Virus record (IMG/VR): IMGVR_UViG_3300050821_009329
Coordinates: 1-48,021 of that record
Origin: a virus
Length of the DNA: 48,021 bases
Direction: 5' to 3' (one strand)
Shown here: piece after piece, positions 17,335 through 26,895 of the stretch
Numbering within the stretch: the first letter of the stretch is position 1
Layout: each line of letters starts with the position of its first letter
The notes under the pieces: generated by a model
What the model saw: only the letters and a program-made list of their open reading frames with translations
The model's database searches: none
Told to the model about the DNA's origin: nothing
Made by a program: the position numbers and the translations under genes

Positions 17335-18261
17335 TCAGAATGTTCCGGCGTCGATGATTGCGTCGTCTACATACTGCTTGGTTGCCGCACCCAGCGCATT
17401 CGTCGGGTCGGCGTCGAGGATCAGCGCCCCAGTCATGGTGCCGCCGCCCAGTTGCACATACAGCTGATCGGCCTCCGCCAAGGTAAGGCCGGAGCCTTTC
17501 ACCGTCTCCCATATGGTGCCGTTCCATAACACCAAATCGCCGTTGCCAACGTCGCTGCCGCCAATACCGGGGATACCGCCAGGGGCGGTCTCAGGCACGT
17601 TCGGATTAGCAGTGACCGCGATATAATAGTCCCCAGAGTTGGTGCCGCCAGCGGTGATATCGGGCGTATTGCCCGCGACATCCCATACCCCCAGGAACAA
17701 TTGCAGGTTGCCGACTGCATTGTCGACATAATTCTTGTTGACGGCATCGGTGCCCGCCGCTGGCGCAGCGGGAATAGTAATCGCGCCGGTCATGGTGCCG
17801 CCAGCCAACGGCAGCCGTGAGGTATCGCTCGGATGAACGTGATCCGCCCGCGACCAGGCATTAGCCACGCCTACAGCTGCCGCACCATCCATAACCGGAG
17901 GCGTGAGACCGGCAGGGAAAGCCGTGGTCACGTCGCCAAGAGTCAGAACAACAGCGCCAGTGCGGGTATTGAAAGTAGTGACGCCGCCAGCTCCTATGGC
18001 ATTCCAAGGACCACCCGGAGGCGCGGTATTGGTATTCGGAGCGTTGGCGACATAAAGCCCGCCGCCGCTAACCACATGATCGCCGACCACGTAGTTCGCG
18101 GCGCTGTTCCAGAACCGGACAGCGATCAAATCGACCGCCCCCGCATCCCACACGCCGAACTGCCCATCAGCGAAGTTGACATAGGGCTCGCCCGCCGTCG
18201 TTCCGACGGGAGGGCGATTGCCAGCGGTTGGCGACCGGAGTATTTTGATTATGTTGGCCAT
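17335..18261 (-). CDS. Short tail fibre protein (308 aa)
   Basis: The N-terminus (ILRSPTAGNRPPVGTTAGEPYVNF) is homologous to that of the 535-aa fibre. Internal LPLAGGTMTG repeats occur with NKNYVDNAVG and TKQYVDDAI, which are typical of beta-helical fibre shafts. It has no S74 domain and ends IIDAGTF, close to the ending of the neighbouring 236-aa fibre. It may be an adaptor onto which another fibre docks. Sequence segments (GVWDVAGNTPDIT...) recur in the 1199-aa fibre. Confidence 0.75.
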   Translation of the reverse strand: MANIIKILRSPTAGNRPPVGTTAGEPYVNFADGQFGVWDAGAVDLIAVRFWNSAANYVVGDHVVSGGGLYVANAPNTNTAPPGGPWNAIGAGGVTTFNTRTGAVVLTLGDVTTAFPAGLTPPVMDGAAAVGVANAWSRADHVHPSDTSRLPLAGGTMTGAITIPAAPAAGTDAVNKNYVDNAVGNLQLFLGVWDVAGNTPDITAGGTNSGDYYIAVTANPNVPETAPGGIPGIGGSDVGNGDLVLWNGTIWETVKGSGLTLAEADQLYVQLGGGTMTGALILDADPTNALGAATKQYVDDAIIDAGTF

Positions 18262-18263
18262 GG

Positions 18264-18974
18264 CTAAAACGCTCCCGCGTCGATGATGATGTTGGGGATG
18301 GTAACCAGCCCGCTTGCCCGCGCAATAGAAAACACGTTCGTAAGCCCCCCGCCCGCATCGTTCAGTGAATTGATAACAAAATTGGAGCCAGCATTGCCGC
18401 CAGTCTCAGGCGACTGATCACCGAACAACAATTGCCAGCGGCTCACCCCGGCAGTTTGCGTTATGATGGCGCGCTGAGTAGCCGCCGCGCCGTCAATCAC
18501 TACGGAGTTATTACCCGGAAAAGTAACGACGCCCGTGAACGTGCCACCCGTGGTGGGCATGAAATTGCCGCCAGTCGGCACCACGGTCCAGGTAGCATTC
18601 TGGCGAGCGTAGATATTGCCGTCGCTTGGTGCGTCAACGATGCCAGCCCCACCACCCGCCACCTGCACCCAGGCCGCATTCAAGCGGCCATACATGACGC
18701 CATCCAGCGGCGCATCGGCCATGCTGAGCCCGGCGGCGCCGCGTTCTCCCTGCGCTCCCTGCGGCCCCACATTGCCCTGCGGACCTATGAACCCCTGCGG
18801 CCCTGTCGGCCCCGCCGGTCCCGGTATGCCTTGCGGCCCCGGTGGTCCCTGTATGCCCGGTATGGGGGGAGCCCATCGGGTTCTGTATGGCGCAGGCGTG
18901 ACGACCTGGATACCGTCATCCGGCACCGGGGGAGTAGTGGGGACGTGGACAGCTACGTCGAAAGCTTGTGTCAT
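18264..18974 (-). CDS. Collagen-like tail fibre protein (236 aa)
   Basis: It begins [12 protein letters not shown], similar to the start of the 1199-aa fibre ([12 protein letters not shown]), so both probably attach at the same site. About 45 residues of Gly-x-y collagen repeats follow ([20 protein letters not shown]...), then beta repeats and the ending IIIDAGAF. The start overlaps the stop of the 1199-aa gene (ATGA), and the palindrome at 18977-18994 lies just upstream, where it also encodes the last residues of that gene. Confidence 0.75.
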   Translation of the reverse strand: MTQAFDVAVHVPTTPPVPDDGIQVVTPAPYRTRWAPPIPGIQGPPGPQGIPGPAGPTGPQGFIGPQGNVGPQGAQGERGAAGLSMADAPLDGVMYGRLNAAWVQVAGGGAGIVDAPSDGNIYARQNATWTVVPTGGNFMPTTGGTFTGVVTFPGNNSVVIDGAAATQRAIITQTAGVSRWQLLFGDQSPETGGNAGSNFVINSLNDAGGGLTNVFSIARASGLVTIPNIIIDAGAF

Positions 18975-21900
18975 TTCTTACTCTTCAGAGTAACAATTTC
19001 AGTCTCAAGCTCCTTGATCTTCGCCACGCATAGCGCCAGCGCCTGGCCGACGTCGATACCCTCGACCTTCTTCACCATCTGCGCTGGGTCGCTCGATCCA
19101 GGCGCGGCATAGGCAGCAATCTCCTCGGGGAGTTCCTCGGCGACGAAACCCCAACGCTCACGACCCCAGTCGTGGTATTTATCAGTCATCTTGAAGCGAC
19201 GCACCTTGAGCGCATCCCAGGCGTCCCTATGTTCCTCTTTACGCGCGTCGCGAATAGTGGACTTCATCTCACGTAGGCAACGCTGAGCCAGGGACGTGCA
19301 GGAAACGTCGCCTTGGAAATACATGCCTGGCGGCGAATTCACAGTCGTATTGAAAACATTTTGATTGCCCCACCCGCCTACAGCGGTATCACAACGCAAC
19401 TGAGCTTCCGGGCGATTATTCCATCCTTGCCTGTAACCATACAGCCAGGCATTCCAGGCACCCGACCCCTCCGAGAACACCATCGACGATGACGTTGCTC
19501 CAGTGGCATTGGTCGTGCTCTGGGCAAAAAACGCGGGCGTATTGTTGTTTGCGCCATTATATACGGATAGCGTGCCAGTCAGCGCATCATCAAACTGCCA
19601 CCTATAGCCGTTCTCAGCCTTCATATGCATTATATTAGCGCTACCGTAACCGATGTAGCCCCGCCGCGTGCCCTCCGGCGTGTAGAAGCTGATCTCGGGA
19701 GTCTGGACAGTTTGACCGACATGAAGTTGCAGCTGGCCAGTCCCAGTATTACCCGCCGTCAGCGTGCCAGACATTGTTAAATTGCTACAACCAGTAATAC
19801 TAGCGTTGCCGCTCATGGCGAGGCCGCCAATCCCGGTGAGAATAATCCCGCCATTGGCGAATAAAGCATTGCTCGCGGTCAGCGTGCCGCCAAAAGTTGC
19901 ATTGCCAGTTGCCGACAGCGTGTTGTTAATCGTCAAAGCGCCAGACATCGTGTCGCCGGTCTTATTGACGAAATCATTCTGCGCCGTGGTATAGGACAAG
20001 TTCGGTCCTACCGCCAGCACATACTGACCCGCAGCGTCGTTCCACCACACCGACCAGCCGCAGTCGACCGACAGTCCCGAGATGCCCGGTATGCCTGGCG
20101 GGACGGTTTCCGGCGTATTCGGGTTGCCCGTCTGGCAGAGCCACGTCCAGCCATGTTGCGGATTCATTACTCCGGGAGTAAGATCGGGGAAATTTATGCC
20201 GGGAATCCAAATCCCCTTGAATAGGTTATTGGTGATGATTTCGTTATCGACGTAGTTCTTGTTCGCCGCCACTCCGGGGGTAGGTGGATCGCCATAAAGC
20301 GTTAGCGGCCCCGTCATGGTGCCGCCAGTCGTATTCACATAGCGCAAGTCACCATTGACGGTATCGATGATATCCCGAGGATTCTGCCCCAGACCATCAG
20401 CAATCTGCGGCTGATGACCGGGAGTGCCTTCTTGCAATGTGAGCGGGCCAAGCGATGATTGATAAACTTGTGAACCATCAGCGAATACAAGCCCATTACC
20501 CGCCTGAAAGCCCAGGCTGCCGCTCATCACATCGCCAGCTTTATCCACCTTCAAGTTGTTGAGATTAGTGTCGCCAGCATCGACATAATCCTTGGTCGCC
20601 GCACCCACGCCAAGTGTCGGATCGCCATTGAGTAGAAGCGGTCCCGTCATTGTGTCGCCAGCAATCTCGACGAATATGGTGCGCGCCTCGACAATGCTAA
20701 GCGACGATCCCTTGACCAGATTATAGATGGCACCAGCCGCGTCCCAGATGATACGGTCGCCGCTGTCAATCATCTGCCCGCCAATACCTGGCAGAGCCGC
20801 TGGCGCTTGCTCAGGCACATCCGGATTGACCGTCTCGGAAATCCACGACCAGCCGTTCAACGGATTCATTACTCCGGGAGTAAGATCGGGCACATTAGGC
20901 GCTACGTCCCACACCCCTTGGTAAAGTGCATTGGCGGCGATGCTCTCGTCCACATACTGCTTGTTGGTCACCATGTCGGACGACGTTGGCGGCAGGGCGA
21001 TCAGCAGCGGCCCGGTCATGGTGTCGCCCGCGCGATCCACTTTACGAGCTTCGAGATCGACTGTGGTATCGACCAGCTCATTGATCGCCGGAATCACGAA
21101 CCTGGCAGTCGTCGTCAAATTGGCGACATCGGCACCGGTCACAGTGCGTAAAGTAGATGCCGTAACCGGAAGCACGTCATCGGTTCCAACGATGATTTCG
21201 GCTACCGTCGCAGTATCCAAGCCCAGCTCACCAGTCGCCTGGTCGATGGTCAGCGCATTGGGCACAGTGCCCGCCTGCCCCGGCACGTAGACCACGCCGG
21301 GGAGCCCCGGCGTCGGCGAGGCCATCACGGAGGCCAATGGGTTGGCGGCGGTGCCATCGCCGGTCATCGTCAGGTCGTGCAACACCGCGCTGAGGAAGCC
21401 GGTGGCGCTTTTGGAGAAATAGATGATGAAGCACTGAGCGTCGGCAATGGGTGGCTCGGCGAAGATGATCTGCGAACCGTCGGTGCTCAGCTGGTAGTCG
21501 ACGCCGGGGTCTTGCAGCACGCCGTCCAGCGACACGTTGAGATCGACCGGATCGTTCACGACGATGCCCGTGCCGCTCATGGCGATCAGGTCGAACGTCG
21601 TCTCCACGCCATCGAACGTGGTTATCGGCTGGAGCATCTCGCGCAGGATCAGCGTAGGAGACAGGCTGAGCGGGTCCTGCAACACGTCGATGGTGACGAT
21701 GGACCCAGTTGGCGGGACAGTCGCGAGAGTAAGTGTCGAGGTGGCATAGTTGAAAGTGAAGTCGCCCGGAATGCTGCCGCCATCAGGCGTCAGCCGCACG
21801 CCGTTCAAGTAGATTTCGACCGCCTCCACGCTGGTAGCCGTATAGGTCTGCCCGAACAAATCCGCCGTGGTGGTCGGGTAGACCATCTGGTTGATGGCGC

Positions 21901-22570
21901 TCTGGTAGTATAGGCTCGCCGTAGATGCTTTAGTGGGCGTAGTCAAGGTCTGCCAGGCCGAACCGCTCCAGACATAAAGCGTATTGTTCGATGTGTTGTA
22001 ATACATCGAGCCGACCGGGATGCTCGCCTGGATCGGCGGCGTCGGATGCGCGCCAAGAAAAAATCCCGGCGAGGCGGTCCATGGATAGGCCGTAGCCCCG
22101 CCGGGATTGCCCACCGGGCCAGACAGCAACATCTGTCCTGCGCCTGTAGCAGCGGGGAGGGATGCCGCCACAGTCACCCGGTTAGTAGTAGCAATAGGAA
22201 GAGGCGTCCATTTCGCCCCATCCAGGATATAAGGCGTGCCGTCGTTAGTGTTGAAATACATCGCCCCGTTGGGCGGGGGAGTGGGCGCACCAGGAGCCGG
22301 ATTGGTGGACGGCGGCGTCGGCAGCGCGCCCAGATACAGCTCGTAATCCGTCATCCATTGGAAATTCGGTCCTGGCCCGGAGACCAGTATTTGACCTACG
22401 TCAGTAGCCGGGGGGATGCTACTCCCCAGAGTAACCCCAGGGCCGGGAGCTACGACGTAATAGAAGTAAGTTGTGTCGAAGGGCGGCCCAACTAACTGAA
22501 TACCCACCGCCTGCCCAACATCAGGGGCTTCAGCTGGGACAAAAAGAGCCTGGTCAAACGCTTTGGTCAT
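18971..22570 (-). CDS. Large tail fibre protein with C-terminal S74-like chaperone (1199 aa)
   Basis: The start is [12 protein letters not shown] at 22570, overlapping the stop of the homing endonuclease gene (ATGA). The protein contains N-terminal modules, then at least three repeats of the type DTMTGPLLL...YVDE...[19 protein letters not shown], and a C-terminal [11 protein letters not shown]...[13 protein letters not shown] domain of the S74 type. Two of the repeat modules contain a palindrome copy at the same codons (LTPGVMN, at 20166-20182 and 20868-20884), so that repeat was duplicated with its module. It is the largest fibre and likely the main receptor-binding protein. The longer upstream ORF extension lies in the endonuclease gene and is not used. 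Confidence 0.85.
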   Translation of the reverse strand: MTKAFDQALFVPAEAPDVGQAVGIQLVGPPFDTTYFYYVVAPGPGVTLGSSIPPATDVGQILVSGPGPNFQWMTDYELYLGALPTPPSTNPAPGAPTPPPNGAMYFNTNDGTPYILDGAKWTPLPIATTNRVTVAASLPAATGAGQMLLSGPVGNPGGATAYPWTASPGFFLGAHPTPPIQASIPVGSMYYNTSNNTLYVWSGSAWQTLTTPTKASTASLYYQSAINQMVYPTTTADLFGQTYTATSVEAVEIYLNGVRLTPDGGSIPGDFTFNYATSTLTLATVPPTGSIVTIDVLQDPLSLSPTLILREMLQPITTFDGVETTFDLIAMSGTGIVVNDPVDLNVSLDGVLQDPGVDYQLSTDGSQIIFAEPPIADAQCFIIYFSKSATGFLSAVLHDLTMTGDGTAANPLASVMASPTPGLPGVVYVPGQAGTVPNALTIDQATGELGLDTATVAEIIVGTDDVLPVTASTLRTVTGADVANLTTTARFVIPAINELVDTTVDLEARKVDRAGDTMTGPLLIALPPTSSDMVTNKQYVDESIAANALYQGVWDVAPNVPDLTPGVMNPLNGWSWISETVNPDVPEQAPAALPGIGGQMIDSGDRIIWDAAGAIYNLVKGSSLSIVEARTIFVEIAGDTMTGPLLLNGDPTLGVGAATKDYVDAGDTNLNNLKVDKAGDVMSGSLGFQAGNGLVFADGSQVYQSSLGPLTLQEGTPGHQPQIADGLGQNPRDIIDTVNGDLRYVNTTGGTMTGPLTLYGDPPTPGVAANKNYVDNEIITNNLFKGIWIPGINFPDLTPGVMNPQHGWTWLCQTGNPNTPETVPPGIPGISGLSVDCGWSVWWNDAAGQYVLAVGPNLSYTTAQNDFVNKTGDTMSGALTINNTLSATGNATFGGTLTASNALFANGGIILTGIGGLAMSGNASITGCSNLTMSGTLTAGNTGTGQLQLHVGQTVQTPEISFYTPEGTRRGYIGYGSANIMHMKAENGYRWQFDDALTGTLSVYNGANNNTPAFFAQSTTNATGATSSSMVFSEGSGAWNAWLYGYRQGWNNRPEAQLRCDTAVGGWGNQNVFNTTVNSPPGMYFQGDVSCTSLAQRCLREMKSTIRDARKEEHRDAWDALKVRRFKMTDKYHDWGRERWGFVAEELPEEIAAYAAPGSSDPAQMVKKVEGIDVGQALALCVAKIKELETEIVTLKSKK

Positions 22571-23043
22571 GAGACCGCCCTCAAAGTTGTTGAAGACGTG
22601 AAGCACGCTTCAATACGTGCAATACTATCTTCAGCAGAAAGGAGCATATTACCTTTCATCGCCTTCAAATCGGCGCTGAAAATATCTTTTGCTTTACTTA
22701 TGCCCCATCGTTCTTCACGCAGGGGAATGTTTCTAACCCACCATAACGTCAACTTTGCCTGTTCACGTTTTAGAACCAAATATGGCTCTATCACACTCAA
22801 CATACTCCTTAAACTTTCCTGCGATCTCCAGCTGATAACACTGGCTGGTTGTATCTTAATCGCCCTCTTATGAACCCTTAAAATTCCACCATACCTTACA
22901 TTTATTTCCATCAACAACGGCAGGCCGACATCGATCATGCTAAGCATTGCAATAGGCTGCATCCCAAAGCCCCTACGGTCCACCTGCCGAGAGATGCATC
23001 CCTCGCCATCAAACAACCCGGCGAAATATTGATCTGTGATCAT
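22567..23043 (-). CDS. LAGLIDADG homing endonuclease (single motif)
   Basis: A 158-aa protein starting MITDQYFAGLFDGEGCI: residues 6-17 are the LAGLIDADG motif with its acidic catalytic residue. One motif implies a homodimer. The start is set by a palindromic repeat whose right arm GAGAGTAAC abuts the ATG, and whose TGA also ends the gene upstream. The far end overlaps the next fibre gene by ATGA. The gene is visibly more AT-rich than its neighbours, a sign of transfer. It is free-standing (no intron signs seen) and fits between two tail genes without disrupting either. Confidence 0.85.
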   Translation of the reverse strand: MITDQYFAGLFDGEGCISRQVDRRGFGMQPIAMLSMIDVGLPLLMEINVRYGGILRVHKRAIKIQPASVISWRSQESLRSMLSVIEPYLVLKREQAKLTLWWVRNIPLREERWGISKAKDIFSADLKAMKGNMLLSAEDSIARIEACFTSSTTLRAVS

Positions 23044-23050
23044 GTTACTC

Positions 23051-23917
23051 TCACGGGTTAGGCGCGGCAAGAATATCGATCATCACGATATCGTCCAGCG
23101 GGATAGGTCGTGCAAACGTCACCGTGGACGCTTGCTGGTTGACGGTGAAGTCGGAGCCGGGAACCAGCCGCACGCCGTTGACGTAGGCTTGCACAACGTT
23201 AGTGGCGTTGATCATCCCGGACTTGCCGTTCATGTCCGGCGCCAGGGTGTAGAACGAGTTCTGGTTGGCGTTTGCCTGGTAATACAAGCTCGACGCCGCG
23301 TATTTCACGTCGACGTAGAACGGCTGCCACCAGAAGTTCACGCCGTCGGTCAGATACTCCTGCACCGTGTGGTTGGTGGTATTGAACCACTGGTCCAGGA
23401 CCCGAGGCGTGGTCGGAGGAGTATCGCAGATGAAGTAGGTGATGCAGCCGGATTTGTAGGAACTACAAGCACCGGAAAGCAGGGCCTGGTTATAGGAATC
23501 GGGTATGGGCGCGGGACGAATGGCTCGCCCCACCGGACGACAGGAATCGTATCCCATGCAATCATCTCCCATGACCTCGAGCTGAAGCACGTCGGTGCGC
23601 ACCGTATTGTCGCTTAGCGTCGCCTGCACAGTCAGATTATAAGTAATCCCGCCCCATCCCCCGGAGAGGATGAAAGTCAGCAGTGCCCCGGCAATGGCGG
23701 AATTGCTTATAATCAGCAGCGGCGTAGTCTGCACGTCGAGGATATACGCCACCTTCTTGATTGTTACTCCCGGAGTAAAGGCCAGCACCTGGCTATAATC
23801 AAGCGTCACCAGCGTTTGCGCTACCGGCGCCTTGGCGAAGCCGCCCAGCTCCCCCGAATTGTCGGGATAGAACTGAGCCGCATTGCTGAAATTGGTAGGA
23901 ACTCTATAGCCCTTCAT
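23051..23917 (-). CDS. Neck/tail structural protein, paralogue A (288 aa)
   Basis: The first 130 residues (MKGYRVPTNFSNAAQFY...LGGFAKAP...TLVTLDYSQV) align well with the product of the preceding gene, so the pair arose by duplication. The C-terminal half (SSLYYQANANQNSF...VNGVRLVPGSDFTV) shares a beta domain with the 1199-aa fibre. A Cys-rich stretch lies between them. An in-frame palindrome copy (23763-23779) reads TPGVT. The start overlaps the stop of the paralogue (ATGA). The role is probably a tail adaptor or fibre connector. Confidence 0.6.
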   Translation of the reverse strand: MKGYRVPTNFSNAAQFYPDNSGELGGFAKAPVAQTLVTLDYSQVLAFTPGVTIKKVAYILDVQTTPLLIISNSAIAGALLTFILSGGWGGITYNLTVQATLSDNTVRTDVLQLEVMGDDCMGYDSCRPVGRAIRPAPIPDSYNQALLSGACSSYKSGCITYFICDTPPTTPRVLDQWFNTTNHTVQEYLTDGVNFWWQPFYVDVKYAASSLYYQANANQNSFYTLAPDMNGKSGMINATNVVQAYVNGVRLVPGSDFTVNQQASTVTFARPIPLDDIVMIDILAAPNP

Positions 23918-24654
23918 GAGAACGTCCCCATATCCAGCGTCGCGTCAAGCGTGCCTTCGATAGTCACGTCGTTGTCGAAGATCACCGGCCCGGTTATGGT
24001 CCCCCCGGCGTTGTTGAATTCCGGCACCCAGCGGCTCGCTATGCCGTTGCTGACGTAATTCGAGATCACTCCCGTCGCCGGATTATACCACTTGTCGAAC
24101 AGCGATGCCGGTGCCGGTTCGCTATAGCTCACATAGTAGCGGACGAAGTTCGTGCCGAAGATGGAGTCGTCGGTCGCCAGGCTCGCCATCTGATCCTGGA
24201 GATCGTCCATGGTGTCGCGGCACTCGCAAGGGGAGCAGCCACAATTGGAGCAGGCACAATCGTCCTCGTAAGGCGGCGGGATATCGATTGTCAGCACGTC
24301 CGTCCTGAGCACGCCGTTGCTCAGTGTGGCGTTGATCGATAGCTCGTATTGCACCCCGGCGAAGCCGCCACTCAGCACGAACGTCAGCACATTCATCTGC
24401 GCCTGCAACACCGGATTGCTGATTACTATAGGTGGCAGCGTCTGAGTGCCGAGCACGAAGGAGATGTTGGTGATCCCCACACTACCGCCGACATTGGGCG
24501 GATTCGGCACGCCGACCACCCCACTATAATCCACCGTCAGCATAGTCTTAGCTGGCATCGACTTCGGATACACGCCCAGCTGGCCGCCCAGCCCGGTAGC
24601 ATAGAAATAGGCGGCATTGCTGCGGTTGGCCGGTATGGGGTAAGCGTAGCTCAT
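23914..24654 (-). CDS. Neck/tail structural protein, paralogue B (246 aa)
   Basis: It starts MSYAYPIPANRSNAAYFY, matching the start of paralogue A. This fixes the start at 24654, where ATG overlaps the upstream stop (ATGA). The middle has a Cys cluster (DDCACSNCGCSPCEC) that could bind metal or form disulfides. The C-terminus ends in a fibre-like segment (ITGPVIFDNDVTIEGTLDATLD). The longer ORF upstream reads the preceding gene out of frame. Confidence 0.6.
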   Translation of the reverse strand: MSYAYPIPANRSNAAYFYATGLGGQLGVYPKSMPAKTMLTVDYSGVVGVPNPPNVGGSVGITNISFVLGTQTLPPIVISNPVLQAQMNVLTFVLSGGFAGVQYELSINATLSNGVLRTDVLTIDIPPPYEDDCACSNCGCSPCECRDTMDDLQDQMASLATDDSIFGTNFVRYYVSYSEPAPASLFDKWYNPATGVISNYVSNGIASRWVPEFNNAGGTITGPVIFDNDVTIEGTLDATLDMGTFS

Positions 24655-25400
24655 GAGAGTGACCCGCTCAAAAGCCTGGGCCGCATGGTGTTCCAGCCCT
24701 GCGGGAAGCCCCAGCGCTGCGAACCGTAGGTGAACATGCGTCTGACCTCGGTGCGCGCCAGCCCTACGCCCTCGTTGAACTTCCTGCCGTGATACTGCGA
24801 CCCCACCACCGAGGAATAGGGCTTGCCGGGTTGCAGCATCAGGCGACAGATCACACCGCTGGTGATGTAGTCGTTCCACTTCTCCATGATCCAGTCCGGC
24901 GGCTCGGCGAAGCCGTCGGGAGCCATGGGGTCGCAGATGTTCAGGGAAAGCGTGGCGATCCAGGTCTCGTTATAGTTGGGGTTGAGGTCGATGCGCATGA
25001 TCGGGCATTTCGACCCGGCGTTGAGCAATATGCCCACCCGACGGGTGCGAAACAACGGGTTCTGGCTCTCGGTCGCGTCGTTGTTGCCCTGCGCCACTTG
25101 CAGGAATTGCTGCGGCTGCATGGGCAGATAGGCAGGCGGCCAAGGCCCAAGGGGCGGAGGCGGCGAACGCGGGCGTTCCAGCGCCATCAGGCGTTGCACG
25201 ATGACGTTCTGGCAAGTGTCAATCTGGTAGTCGTTACTCTCCGGAGTAATGTAGACCGGCATTTCCAGGAGCCAGGCATCGGTGCGGGCGAAGAATTCCT
25301 TCAGAGCATCGTAGGTCTCGAGCCGGATATTGCCGTCGAGCGCTCCCGGCGCCGCGATCCGCACCCTATCCTGAAGCCTGGCTATGTTGGTCGTGCTCAT
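24651..25400 (-). CDS. Head-tail adaptor / neck protein (249 aa)
   Basis: The sequence (YDALKEFFARTDAWL...ESNDYQ..., FPQGW near the C-terminus) resembles podophage adaptor and tail-gatekeeper proteins encoded after the capsid gene. The start ATG is two bases after the stop of the previous gene. An in-frame palindrome copy (25233-25250) reads ITPESN. Assignment rests on gene order and weak pattern resemblance. Confidence 0.55.
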   Translation of the reverse strand: MSTTNIARLQDRVRIAAPGALDGNIRLETYDALKEFFARTDAWLLEMPVYITPESNDYQIDTCQNVIVQRLMALERPRSPPPPLGPWPPAYLPMQPQQFLQVAQGNNDATESQNPLFRTRRVGILLNAGSKCPIMRIDLNPNYNETWIATLSLNICDPMAPDGFAEPPDWIMEKWNDYITSGVICRLMLQPGKPYSSVVGSQYHGRKFNEGVGLARTEVRRMFTYGSQRWGFPQGWNTMRPRLLSGSLS

Positions 25401-25401
25401 G

Positions 25402-25797
25402 TCATTGCGCCGTCAAGGTCAGGAAGTGGGTGGAAAACTTCATCAGGAAAGCCCCGGCACGCGCGTCCTGCGTATCCGCCACGTCGTAGAGCTGCAACCA
25501 TCCGGACATGCCCCAGATGACCGGATTGAAATACTTGCTGGGCACCGGCACCATGGTGCCGTCGTCATTCGGCGACACATACTGAGGCGGCAGGCCATCG
25601 CCCAAATCCCCTCTCTGTAGAGGCTTCATATACTTCAAGTCGAGGAACAAATCAGGGCGAATGCGAGACAGCTCGCCCAGAATGATGTTGAGCGCGAAGT
25701 AGATATCTTCGTCGGCGTAGCGATACGGCGCCACCAAATCTTGCAGCGTGCTGCGCGCCGCCGTCACATAGGCGGACACCGGCTGATAATACATCAT
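25402..25797 (-). CDS. Head-tail connector protein, DUF6682-like
   Basis: A 131-aa protein with a helical N-terminus VTAARSTLQDLVAPYRYADEDIYFALNIILGELSRIRPDLF. This matches the DUF6682-type pattern (AAR..LqD....RY.D..l...LN..l.el...RPD) of podophage head-tail connectors, encoded directly after the major capsid gene. Function as part of the neck is inferred from this family and place. Confidence 0.65.
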   Translation of the reverse strand: MMYYQPVSAYVTAARSTLQDLVAPYRYADEDIYFALNIILGELSRIRPDLFLDLKYMKPLQRGDLGDGLPPQYVSPNDDGTMVPVPSKYFNPVIWGMSGWLQLYDVADTQDARAGAFLMKFSTHFLTLTAQ

Positions 25798-25814
25798 GGC
25801 GCGCTACCCTTCAT

Positions 25815-25861
25815 CGGACCCCCGACCCTGGGGCTGGGGGGTTGCAAGCGCCGGGGGTCCG
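25815..25861 (-). terminator. Hairpin after the major capsid gene
   Basis: A perfect 10-bp stem (25815-25824 with 25852-25861, CGGACCCCCG / CGGGGGTCCG) lies in the 76-base gap after the capsid stop codon. No U-tract follows on the leftward transcript, so it may be a partial terminator, a processing site or a 3' stabiliser that raises capsid mRNA over downstream genes. Confidence 0.55.
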
Positions 25862-25873
25862 CCCAGTTGAGCC

Positions 25874-26866
25874 TTACGGCCCTGCCTGAGTCACGATGGC
25901 TTGGCAAAGCGCCTTGTTGTCCAGCACCTGCCGACCGTAGACCTGGAGTCCCCGCAGAATCTGGCCGAACGTCCTTTCCGAGCGGATGGTCTCGACGTTG
26001 GTCAGCTGCGAAGCAAAGGTCAAGCCATGCGCGTGCCCGCCGAAGATCGGATACTCGCCCGCCGCCAGACCGGCAAGGACGCCGTTGGGCAACAGGTTGG
26101 AAGCATAGATGGTGAAGCGGTCGACCTGACCGAAACGTCCGTTGCGCAGAATGCTGATCTGGTCGCCCGAGACGAACACCTCGCGCAATTCGGAGCGCTT
26201 GATCTGGAACGAGGCCCAGGTAGGCAGCACGATCCAGCGCCCGGTCTCCGGGATGTTCTGCTCGTCCAGGCATTGACCGATGCGCAAGATGAGGTCGATG
26301 ATCTCGACCTGGCCGACAGTCGGGTTGCGGCCCACCGTGCCGACCGGCGTGCCGGTGACACCAAGGTTGATATTGCCGGAAATCACCCCGGCAGCCGCAC
26401 CCATGTTGGCCCCATTGGCCTGGTTGAGGATGAAGAGCAGGACATCGGAGTCCACGGTGATCTTCATCTGCTCACTGGCATCATCGGCCCAGATCGACAA
26501 GTTGTTGATATCGCTCTGCTTCTCGATCACATCGTCGAGAATCGCGGCGAAATACTTACCCTGGTCGATGGTCAGCTCGACGCTCGAGCCAGCGGGGCGC
26601 TGAAGTGCTAAGTCGCCGTTGACCAGGTAGTTGTTGATCACCAGCGTCGGCTTGGTGCGAATCTTCACACGGTCGCCGTAGGATTTGATCTCGCCTTCGT
26701 AGTCGGTATTGGAGATGGCGGCAAGTACCGTCGCCGCGTAGAACTTTTCGATGAGCTTCCCCGACCAAATCTCGGGAATAAAACCAGCAGCTACATAGTC
26801 AGTGGATGTGCTACCAGTCGGGTATATAGGCGGCGTGGTGGCCGCACCTGCAAGTCCAAGAGCCAT
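25874..26866 (-). CDS. Major capsid protein
   Basis: A 330-aa protein (MALGLAGAATTPPIYPTGST..., GFIPEIWSGKLIEKFYAATVLAAISNTDYEG...). Its IP-x-IWSxKLIEKF and YEGEIKSYGDRVKIRT pattern is that of P22-coat-protein-5-like/HK97-fold capsids of podophages. GGAG lies upstream of the ATG. It follows the scaffold gene by 29 bases, as usual. It has no palindromic repeat inside, unlike many neighbours. Confidence 0.85.
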   Translation of the reverse strand: MALGLAGAATTPPIYPTGSTSTDYVAAGFIPEIWSGKLIEKFYAATVLAAISNTDYEGEIKSYGDRVKIRTKPTLVINNYLVNGDLALQRPAGSSVELTIDQGKYFAAILDDVIEKQSDINNLSIWADDASEQMKITVDSDVLLFILNQANGANMGAAAGVISGNINLGVTGTPVGTVGRNPTVGQVEIIDLILRIGQCLDEQNIPETGRWIVLPTWASFQIKRSELREVFVSGDQISILRNGRFGQVDRFTIYASNLLPNGVLAGLAAGEYPIFGGHAHGLTFASQLTNVETIRSERTFGQILRGLQVYGRQVLDNKALCQAIVTQAGP

Positions 26867-26895
26867 TTCTCGTCTCCGTCAGGCTCGATGTTGAC

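Noticed and set aside
18971-22570. Tape-measure protein (longest protein of the tail block)
   Set aside because: The protein is beta-repeat rich with an S74-type end, which marks a fibre; no coiled-coil tape-measure pattern is present.
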